This document shows, in pieces, positions 1-4,753 of a DNA stretch of 9,163 nt. Position 1 is the stretch's first letter; each line of letters begins with the position of its first letter. The notes under the pieces were generated by a model, which did no database searches, was not told where the DNA came from, and was given only the letters and a program-made list of their open reading frames with translations. The position numbers and the translations under genes are program-made. The stretch is from Planctomycetota bacterium (GTDB lineage Bacteria > Planctomycetota > Phycisphaerae > WQYP01), in the NCBI GenBank assembly GCA_021828925.1, contig JAJZCT010000096.1, positions 1-9,163 on the forward strand, given 5' to 3'.

Positions 1-69
1 ATCATCACCCACAATCGCTGTGGTGCGCTGAAAAAGGGTGAAAAATCGGAATTGTTCGCGTTTGGCCAT
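1..69 (-). CDS. Unidentified protein, N-terminal fragment (5' end only)
   Basis: An open frame of 23 codons starts with ATG at 69 and runs off the left edge; it begins MAKREQFRFFTLFQRTTA. The start is supported by AAGGA 9-13 nt upstream, which overlaps the end of the preceding gene region, and by a gap of only 12 nt after that gene's stop at 82. It is therefore very likely the third gene of the minus-strand operon that begins at 1529. The visible residues are basic and aromatic and show no clear signal peptide. I do not recognise the family. In related genomes RDD/SpoIIM clusters often include DUF58 or MoxR genes, but nothing here proves either identity. Confidence 0.6.
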   Translation of the reverse strand, partial: MAKREQFRFFTLFQRTTAIVGDD

Positions 70-81
70 CGTAAAGAATCC

Positions 82-780
82 TTATCTCGGCATGACCAAG
101 GCATGCGGTGTGCCATGATACACGGTAACACTGCCATGAAACCGGCCGAAGAAAAACATCGCCACAGCCAGCGCCAGCCATCCCGCTAAAACGAGGGAAA
201 TCAGCACTGCGGCGGTGACAATGCGTGCCCTGCCGATTAACTCATGGTACAGCGCATCGTCCCGACGCATTTTCGCCATTTTGCCGCACTGTATATATCC
301 ATACACCGCCCACAGCGGAAAGAGAATAAAGACCACCGCATCCGCGTAGGGAATAAACAGCGCTATCAAAATGTTATTCACCACCCGATCCGGCCGTGGC
401 AAGAAGTGGCTGACAATTTCCTCCGCCGCCTTTTTGCCGGCCTTACTCTCCAGATATTGCACGCTGTACGATTTCCCATTGATCTCCACGGCACACAACG
501 CACAGATAAAATTTCCGGTGCCCTGGCAAACGGTTGTCGCTTTTTTGTTCGGATGGTAAACGCACAGAGCATCCTCGCTCATCGCCAGTTCAGGCGAATG
601 GATAACCGGAGTAATGGGGGTAAATAATTCACCACTTGCGCGCATGCGGCAGGTGTTGCAATCAAATGTCCCATTGGCCGCCTGGGTCAGAAGCCCGCGG
701 CATTGTGCGCCGGGGCAGGGAATCATCCGCGGTTGCATCGGTTGATTCAGCGGCATCTGATCGCGCACTGCCTGCGTCAT
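82..780 (-). CDS. Zinc-ribbon/B-box-like membrane protein of unknown function
   Basis: A 232-residue protein. The N-terminal half holds two cysteine clusters: a zinc ribbon (C22, C27, C41, C44), then a B-box-like finger (C73, H76, C85, C93, C96). The B-box-like part appears incomplete: the partner of C85 is Thr (CQGT), and the usual terminal CxxC reads SVQY. The C-terminal half is hydrophobic, with membrane segments at about 133-163 (one or two) and 186-212, so the fingers are probably cytosolic. ATG at 780 is chosen over ATG at 798 because AGGAG lies 7 nt upstream of 780, inside the end of the preceding gene, while 798 would overlap that gene and lacks a good ribosome site. It lies 2 nt after the RDD gene's stop, so coupled translation is likely. 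No enzymatic motif is seen; a sensory or scaffolding role is only a guess. Confidence 0.8.
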   Translation of the reverse strand: MTQAVRDQMPLNQPMQPRMIPCPGAQCRGLLTQAANGTFDCNTCRMRASGELFTPITPVIHSPELAMSEDALCVYHPNKKATTVCQGTGNFICALCAVEINGKSYSVQYLESKAGKKAAEEIVSHFLPRPDRVVNNILIALFIPYADAVVFILFPLWAVYGYIQCGKMAKMRRDDALYHELIGRARIVTAAVLISLVLAGWLALAVAMFFFGRFHGSVTVYHGTPHALVMPR

Positions 781-782
781 AT

Positions 783-1529
783 TTACGCTCCTTTCCATCC
801 ATCCTGCAAAATCAGGGCAATATTTATGACGGTCTGTTCATCACTTAAATAATCGTTCTTATCCTCCAAGCCCAGAAGCCGACGGCAATGCGCCGCCAGA
901 TCGGCAAACATGCGTTCGCGTACAGGCGTATCAAGTTGATCGCGTCGGAGCGTCAGGTCGATGATCAGATCGCGTTCCGCCCGGCCAATGCGGGTGATAA
1001 TCCGCGAGCGCAGGGCGGGATCGGTGCGAAAGCTGTTGTGCCGCGCTTCGCGGCGCACCACCGCTTTCGGCAAGCCGCTTTTTCGGTCGCGCACCACAAT
1101 GGTATTGGCCGCCATATCCCCAAGTCGGCGGTGATGTGTATCCAAAAACGCCGTCACGCCGCCGAGGAACATCAGCACCGGCAACATATCCACCACGCGG
1201 ATCAGATTACGAATCACAACATTGGTGATGGAAAGCCGGCCGCCCGAGGCATTCATCACACGGATGTGCATCGCCCGTTTGCCGGGGGTTTGCCCGGACC
1301 AGAGCGCTTCAAACACAATAAAATAACCGAGGAAGGTGGCGAAAATCATCAATAGCAGCAGGACTATGCCAAACACGCCCGGGACGGCTGCACAAAGAAA
1401 AACCTCACCGATGATAATAGCCACCATGGCAACCGTATCAATCAGGTAAGCCATAGCGCGCGTAAAAAGCCCGGCCAACTGATAGCTGAAGCAGACTTGC
1501 TCTGGCGTAGTGACGCGATAACGCAGCAT
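783..1529 (-). CDS. RDD family membrane protein (canonical type)
   Basis: A 248-residue protein of the RDD family (Pfam RDD). The opening motif around TPEQVCFSYQLAG and the following R24 and D31 in the first membrane segment match the form of RDD proteins that accompany SpoIIM genes. Membrane segments lie at about 25-48, 52-74 and 108-124; D114 is a candidate third signature residue. Family landmarks include SGQTPGKRAMHIRV (78-91) and HHRRLGDMAANTIVV (132-146). A hydrophilic tail of about 100 residues, rich in Arg and Asp, follows and is probably cytosolic. AAAGG sits 9 nt before the ATG. The gene heads an operon with the zinc-finger membrane protein 2 nt downstream. RDD proteins have no settled general function; transport and envelope roles have been proposed for some. 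The usual partner, a SpoIIM gene, is here at 4754, separated by a toxin-antitoxin pair and three more RDD genes. Confidence 0.88.
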   Translation of the reverse strand: MLRYRVTTPEQVCFSYQLAGLFTRAMAYLIDTVAMVAIIIGEVFLCAAVPGVFGIVLLLLMIFATFLGYFIVFEALWSGQTPGKRAMHIRVMNASGGRLSITNVVIRNLIRVVDMLPVLMFLGGVTAFLDTHHRRLGDMAANTIVVRDRKSGLPKAVVRREARHNSFRTDPALRSRIITRIGRAERDLIIDLTLRRDQLDTPVRERMFADLAAHCRRLLGLEDKNDYLSDEQTVINIALILQDGWKGA

Positions 1530-1672
1530 ACGATTTACCTTTTACCACAAGTGCATGATAACCGGAGATTTCATGAACAGGAAATTATTACCACGGAATG
1601 CCGGCCGCGAATTCATTTGTCTGCCAGTGCTCTGCTGGGCCAAGAGTTTAGGCGCGGGATATCGTCAGCTCC

Positions 1673-1697
1673 GTTGAGTTGAACTGTTGAGTTGAAC
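1673..1697 (+). repeat. 12-bp tandem direct repeat upstream of the antitoxin gene
   Basis: GTTGAGTTGAAC occurs at 1673-1684 and again at 1686-1697, one base apart. Each unit itself contains GTTGA twice, giving four GTTGA steps in 25 bp. The second unit contains TTGAAC, the -35 element proposed for the antitoxin promoter. Toxin-antitoxin complexes commonly repress their own promoter through repeats of this kind, so an operator role is plausible, but only the repeat is seen. Confidence 0.7.
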
Positions 1698-1720
1698 CGC
1701 TGGTGCCGGCCAGATATGAT
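1692..1720 (+). promoter_or_regulatory. Sigma70-type promoter of the toxin-antitoxin pair
   Basis: TTGAAC (1692-1697), a 17-bp spacer, then TATGAT (1715-1720): five or four of six consensus bases in each box at ideal spacing. The expected start of transcription is near 1727, one base before the ATG at 1728, so the message would be leaderless or nearly so. This agrees with the absence of a Shine-Dalgarno sequence before that ATG. Confidence 0.55.
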
Positions 1721-1727
1721 TAAAAAT

Positions 1728-1952
1728 ATGGATTACAGGAATATTATCACGGTTGAGCCGGACAAGCGCGGCGGTAAACCCTGCATTCGTTCCATGCGCA
1801 TCACCGTTTATGATGTGCTGGAATACCTGGCCAGTGGAATGACTGAGCGCGAAATAATTGATGACTTTCCGGAACTTACTAGAGACGATATCCATGCGTG
1901 TCTGCAATTCGCAGCCGACCGCGAACGACGGTTACTGAGTATCCCCGCGTGA
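1728..1952 (+). CDS. DUF433 antitoxin
   Basis: A 74-residue DUF433 protein. The family core is clear: an N-terminal ITVEPDKRGGKPCIRSMRITVYDVLEYL stretch described here by its parts, GGKPCIR (15-21) and RITVYDV (24-30), then GMTEREIIDDFPELTRDDI (about 38-55), which is the winged-helix DNA-binding part typical of this family. DUF433 genes commonly sit directly before a PIN-like DUF5615 gene, as here, and are regarded as VapB-type antitoxins. Starts at TTG 1692 and ATG 1716 are possible, but 1692 lies in the promoter repeat and family alignment favours MDYRNIIT at 1728. The stop TGA (1950-1952) overlaps the toxin's GTG start. Autoregulation through the repeat just upstream is inferred. Confidence 0.85.
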   Translation: MDYRNIITVEPDKRGGKPCIRSMRITVYDVLEYLASGMTEREIIDDFPELTRDDIHACLQFAADRERRLLSIPA

Positions 1953-2281
1953 AGTTGCTGCTTGATCAAAATCTCTCCCGCAAGCTTGTAACAATGCTGG
2001 CGGATATGTATCCCGGGTCAACGCATGTCAGCGCCCTGAATCTGCATCAGGCAACTGATGCCATTATTTGGGCGTTTGCGAAGGAAAGCAATTTTACAAT
2101 TGTTTCAAAAGACAGTGACTTCCACCAACGAAGCTTCCTCGAGGGCTGGCCGCCAAAAGTTGTATGGCTCCGTTTGGGTAACTGCTCAACTCAGGACATC
2201 GCGAATTGTTTACGATCTCACCTTCCCGATTTGGCGGCTTTTGAGGTCGACCAGCAGGCAGCCTTTCTGTCGTTGGGTTAA
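1949..2281 (+). CDS. DUF5615 PIN-like toxin (VapC-type)
   Basis: A 110-residue protein starting at GTG 1949, four bases of which (GTGA) overlap the antitoxin stop, implying translational coupling. It begins VKLLLDQNLS, the standard opening of DUF5615 proteins. Likely PIN-fold acidic residues are D6, D37 (TDAIIW), D55 and D57 (SKDSDF); PPKVVWLRLGNCST (68-81) is another family hallmark. The known members are predicted metal-dependent ribonucleases neutralised by the DUF433 partner. All expected acidic residues are present, so the toxin looks intact. A longer frame from ATG 1898 exists, but it would add 17 residues unlike the family and overlap the antitoxin widely. It ends 4 bp before the convergent RDD copy 3, without room for a terminator. 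Confidence 0.87.
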   Translation: MKLLLDQNLSRKLVTMLADMYPGSTHVSALNLHQATDAIIWAFAKESNFTIVSKDSDFHQRSFLEGWPPKVVWLRLGNCSTQDIANCLRSHLPDLAAFEVDQQAAFLSLG

Positions 2282-2285
2282 GCTG

Positions 2286-3002
2286 TCATCCCCTGTCGCA
2301 TATAACCCGCGTGCCGCAGATTCTATCATGAAGGGATCGCTGCATACGTGTGTCGAATAACGCCACGAGTGCATCGGCAAGCACCCAGATCATAAATGCC
2401 ACCGCGGCCAATCCCAACGCCGCCTCGAAAGAACCCTCGCCAACCGAGCTTGGCAGCAGCCCGCACGCAGCAATGATGACAATTGTTCCGGGATACAGCT
2501 TGCTTCTAAGAAAACTTGTCTTCCATGAGGCCCGCGATCCATCAAGGTTGACCACCCGCAGATGTCCAAGCACCTTCCCTATAGATTTTCCCATTCCCCC
2601 GTGGAGGATCGAAAAGTAAAGCAACGAGACTATAGCGAGAAGGGAATAACCGAAAAACAATGCCAGGTGGCTTCGCAGGCCAAGGTGGAGGGCGACGATT
2701 ACCCACTTGATGGCTGTCACAGACAGGACAACCCACACCAGGAGAATGATCAGCCAATCAACCGATATACATACAAAACGACGAAAAACGCCCGGGCTCG
2801 CCAACGCCCCTGGCTCACCGGCCCCCGTCCGCAGGCGATCCAATAGAATTTGCTTGCCTTCAGCGCTGACCAATTGGCCTTGGAAGGTCACAACTTCATC
2901 TTCTGGGAACCATTTTTTGGTAATACTGCATTGGGCCATGCCGGGGCCTGATTGAACCGAGCCGGAGAGTAGTGGCGAGGATAGGGGCAACTGATCGGTC
3001 AT
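2286..3002 (-). CDS. Variant RDD membrane protein, tandem copy 3
   Basis: A 238-residue protein, last of three tandem paralogues. Residues 22-61 form the shared N-terminal block (MAQCSITKKWFPEDE ... VSAEGK ... LLDRLRTGA), which resembles the zinc-ribbon head of some RDD proteins but keeps one cysteine (C25). Then come RR at 74-75 with D82 in the first membrane segment (about 76-97), further segments at about 112-134, 168-183 and 194-215, the GKVLGHLRVVNLDGS motif (142-156), and the tail MQRSLHDRICGTRVI (220-234), equivalent to the usual HDxxAGT of the family. ATG 3002 is chosen because AGGGGAG lies 5 nt upstream and the MTD start matches copy 2; ATG 3038 lacks both. It is closest to copy 2 in the DGSR and DTRMQ parts. 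Confidence 0.87.
   Translation of the reverse strand: MTDQLPLSSPLLSGSVQSGPGMAQCSITKKWFPEDEVVTFQGQLVSAEGKQILLDRLRTGAGEPGALASPGVFRRFVCISVDWLIILLVWVVLSVTAIKWVIVALHLGLRSHLALFFGYSLLAIVSLLYFSILHGGMGKSIGKVLGHLRVVNLDGSRASWKTSFLRSKLYPGTIVIIAACGLLPSSVGEGSFEAALGLAAVAFMIWVLADALVALFDTRMQRSLHDRICGTRVICDRG
2831..2940 (-). repeat. 110-bp conserved block, copy 3
   Basis: Codes the degenerate zinc-ribbon head of RDD copy 3. By hand count it differs from the same block in copy 2 at about 15 of 110 positions and from copy 1 at about 13, with no gaps. Confidence 0.8.
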
Positions 3003-3014
3003 TTGAACTCCCCT

Positions 3015-3030
3015 AAATATCTGGATATTT
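3015..3030. repeat. 16-bp inverted repeat before RDD copy 3
   Basis: AAATATC (3015-3021), 2-bp spacer, GATATTT (3024-3030): perfect 7-bp arms. It abuts the Shine-Dalgarno sequence of copy 3 (3008-3014). The 2-bp spacer argues against an RNA hairpin as long as the arms; a protein-binding site or chance in AT-rich DNA are the alternatives. Confidence 0.5.
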
Positions 3031-3064
3031 GAAAGCACCCCTACGCAAGCGGATGATGACCGCG

Positions 3065-3787
3065 TCAGGCATTCTCACGTATCACTCGCGTTCCGCAAAT
3101 TCTATCATGAAGTGAGCGTTGCATACGGGTGTCGGCGAGCGCTAGCGCGATATCAGCCAAAGTCCACAGCATGAACACGAGTTCCGCCAGGACGTTGAGC
3201 CTTCCGATTGCACTCTCTGGAAGCAAGCCCTCTGTCAGTGGCCTAGCTGTCATCACTAGGATTATCCCGAAGTAGGCGACGGCCCTCGCCAAAGCCTTTT
3301 TCCGCGATATCCGCGAGCCGTCCAGGTTGACAACACGCAATTTTCCGATGACTTTTCCGATGGATTTTCCACTCTGGCCGTGTTGCAACGAGAAGTACCC
3401 GATCACTGCGACGCCAAGCACTAGAAAAACCAAGACGACGGGGACGTCCACCAGTGGGTGCGTTATCAAGGGTGGCAGGAAAATCAAAGGGTAGATTGTA
3501 AAGCGGACGACCAGAAGCCAAAGTGGGCCCAGTATCAGCCAATCAATCAGAAGGCACCAGAATCTTCGCCACACGCTCGGTCGAGTCATTACAGTGGTTT
3601 TCTCCGCCCCGGTCTGCAGGCGATCCAGCAGAATCTGCTTGCCTTCAGCGCTGACCAATTGGCCTTGGAAGACCACAACTTCATCTTCCGGAAACCATTG
3701 CCTGGTGACGCTGCACTGTGCCATGCCCGATTGCGGGTCTGCGCGATCAGATATATTCGGTGGAGCGATTGCTTGTTTATCAGTCAT
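3065..3787 (-). CDS. Variant RDD membrane protein, tandem copy 2
   Basis: A 240-residue protein, middle of the tandem array. It has a short hydrophilic lead, then the shared block at 22-61 (MAQCSVTRQWFPEDE ... VSAEGK ... LLDRLQTGA), RR at 74-75 and D82 in the first membrane segment (about 76-97). Further segments lie at about 114-135, 167-182 and 197-218. The family motif GKVIGKLRVVNLDGSR is at 144-159 and the tail MQRSLHDRICGTRVI at 222-236. The membrane core differs strongly from copies 1 and 3 while both ends are nearly identical. The ATG at 3787 has only a weak ribosome site (GCGAG about 9 nt upstream). The gap from copy 1 is 79 bp and to copy 3 is 62 bp, both without a convincing terminator, so one transcript from the promoter at 4649-4677 is likely. 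Function unknown. Confidence 0.87.
   Translation of the reverse strand: MTDKQAIAPPNISDRADPQSGMAQCSVTRQWFPEDEVVVFQGQLVSAEGKQILLDRLQTGAEKTTVMTRPSVWRRFWCLLIDWLILGPLWLLVVRFTIYPLIFLPPLITHPLVDVPVVLVFLVLGVAVIGYFSLQHGQSGKSIGKVIGKLRVVNLDGSRISRKKALARAVAYFGIILVMTARPLTEGLLPESAIGRLNVLAELVFMLWTLADIALALADTRMQRSLHDRICGTRVIRENA
3616..3725 (-). repeat. 110-bp conserved block, copy 2
   Basis: Codes the degenerate zinc-ribbon head of RDD copy 2; about 18 differences from copy 1 in 110 aligned positions, without gaps. Confidence 0.8.
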
Positions 3788-3866
3788 TGCAAATCTCGCT
3801 AATTCTTATGACGCCCCGAGGTCGCAAAGTTCCGCGGGCGCGGCGGCTCACCGCGTGTTGGGCGGC

Positions 3867-4589
3867 TTAACCGTTTAGCCAAATAACCCGGGTGCCGCAG
3901 ATTCTGTCATGCAGAGAGCGTTGCATATGGGTGTCAGCCAGGGCCATGATGCAATCCGTCAATCCCCAGATGGCAGCGAGGCCGCTTCCCCAACCAATAA
4001 TGGCCATATTTTTTGAGAGCAATCCGATAAGCAGCGCCAGCACGAACAGCACATTGCCGAACGTATACGCCAAGGCTCGGGCAAATGCTTTGGGCTTGGA
4101 GATAGGCGTGCCGTCCATGTTGATAACGCGCAGATTGCCAACCATTTTTCCCAGGGACTGGCCCTTCCAGCCATGCAGCAAGCCGAAATAAAGGATGGCG
4201 ACCGCCAACCCGACGATCGACACAATAATTCTGCGGGAAATCAGCGTTGGGTCGGCCACGGGGGTGCCCAAGGTTACACCAAACGAATAATCCAGAATCA
4301 GACCAAACACGCCCAGCAGGATGCCGTCGATAAAAAATATACACCCTATCCTCCGCCAAACCCCGGGACGCACAAACTCATTGGGCGCTGAAGCACCGGT
4401 CTGCAGGCGATCCAGTAGAATCTGCTTGCCTTCAGCGCTGACCAGTTGGCCCTGAAACGTTACAAGCTCATCTTCAGGAAACCATTTTTTGGTAATACTG
4501 CACTGCGCCATGCCCGGTGCGGGGGCGGTGGCCCCGGAAGCCGAGGAGGATTGTGCTACAGACTGCGGGGCATACGGATTATCAGCCAT
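3867..4589 (-). CDS. Variant RDD membrane protein, tandem copy 1
   Basis: A 240-residue protein, first of the array. A Ser/Ala/Pro-rich lead (1-26) precedes the shared block at 27-66 (MAQCSITKKWFPEDE ... VSAEGK ... LLDRLQTGA). Then follow RR at 79-80, D88 in the first membrane segment (about 80-98), segments at about 119-140, 171-192 and 196-217, the motif GQSLGKMVGNLRVINMDG (143-160) and the tail MQRSLHDRICGTRVI (222-236). GGAG 8 nt upstream supports the ATG at 4589. It is the gene next to the promoter at 4649-4677, with a leader of about 50 nt, and is divergent from the SpoIIM-family gene. Three cysteines are placed alike in all three copies (here C30, C83, C231). RDD family membership is clear from motifs; the role of this variant is unknown. 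Confidence 0.88.
   Translation of the reverse strand: MADNPYAPQSVAQSSSASGATAPAPGMAQCSITKKWFPEDELVTFQGQLVSAEGKQILLDRLQTGASAPNEFVRPGVWRRIGCIFFIDGILLGVFGLILDYSFGVTLGTPVADPTLISRRIIVSIVGLAVAILYFGLLHGWKGQSLGKMVGNLRVINMDGTPISKPKAFARALAYTFGNVLFVLALLIGLLSKNMAIIGWGSGLAAIWGLTDCIMALADTHMQRSLHDRICGTRVIWLNG
4403..4512 (-). repeat. 110-bp conserved block, copy 1
   Basis: Codes the degenerate zinc-ribbon head of RDD copy 1. Twenty bases within it (cttgccttcagcgctgacca on the plus strand) are identical in all three copies. Confidence 0.8.
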
Positions 4590-4633
4590 GGCATTTCTCC
4601 GATAGATTTCTGAATTTCCTTCCGTGATGGGGC

Positions 4634-4643
4634 AGAACGTTCT
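4634..4643. promoter_or_regulatory. 10-bp palindrome at the RDD array start site
   Basis: AGAACGTTCT is a perfect palindrome that covers the predicted start of transcription (about 4642) of the RDD array. Its place would suit a repressor site, but a 10-bp palindrome can arise by chance and no known regulator is recognised. Confidence 0.35.
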
Positions 4644-4648
4644 TTTAG

Positions 4649-4677
4649 GTTATATCCCCGTCACCGCCGCAGGTCAA
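4649..4677 (-). promoter_or_regulatory. Sigma70-type promoter of the RDD array
   Basis: Read on the minus strand: TTGACC (4677-4672), a 17-bp spacer, TATAAC (4654-4649). Each box matches five of six consensus bases. Transcription should start near 4642, about 50 nt before the ATG at 4589. It is the only strong promoter I find for the three tandem genes. Confidence 0.65.
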
Positions 4678-4688
4678 TGAAAAAGCAA

Positions 4689-4704
4689 CGGAAATGAAAT
4701 TCCG
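4689..4704. promoter_or_regulatory. Dyad between the divergent promoters
   Basis: CGGAA (4689-4693) and TTCCG (4700-4704) form an inverted repeat with a 6-bp spacer, centred at 4696.5. The midpoint of the two predicted start sites (4642 and 4754) is 4698, so the dyad lies about 55-57 bp upstream of both. A shared regulator site is plausible; only the dyad and its position are observed. Confidence 0.35.
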
Positions 4705-4718
4705 ATATTCCTTATATG

Positions 4719-4747
4719 TTGCCATTTTTTCCCGCGGAACGGATAAT
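4719..4747 (+). promoter_or_regulatory. Sigma70-type promoter of the SpoIIM-family gene
   Basis: TTGCCA (4719-4724), a 17-bp spacer, GATAAT (4742-4747); five of six consensus bases in each box. The predicted first transcribed base is 4754, the A of the proposed ATG start, which implies a leaderless message. It also rules against the longer frame from ATG 4694, which would begin upstream of this promoter. Confidence 0.6.
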
Positions 4748-4753
4748 TCAGCC

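Noticed and set aside
244..627. Plus-strand open frame of 127 codons opposite the zinc-finger membrane protein
   Set aside because: Antisense shadow; the minus strand has ordered Cys motifs, membrane segments and a ribosome site.
888..1355. Long plus-strand open frame of 155 codons
   Set aside because: It lies wholly antisense to the clear RDD gene at 783-1529, is His/Arg-rich and low in normal composition, and matches no family I know.
1530..1600. Minus-strand promoter of the left RDD operon (TATCAT at 1560-1555)
   Set aside because: A passable -10, but the -35 candidates (TTTCCT or TTCCTG) match consensus poorly, so it is not listed as a feature.
3788..3866. GC-rich CGCGG/CCGCG hairpin as a terminator between RDD copies 1 and 2
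   Set aside because: Only a 5-bp stem and no T run on the minus strand; more likely GC-rich spacer.
2831..4512. The three 110-bp repeats as a mobile or CRISPR-like repeat
   Set aside because: They are in frame inside three paralogous genes and differ mainly at single bases; gene duplication explains them.
4694..4753. Upstream ATG adding 20 residues to the SpoIIM-family protein
   Set aside because: The predicted promoter lies downstream of this ATG, and family members start at the MDMNQF-like position.
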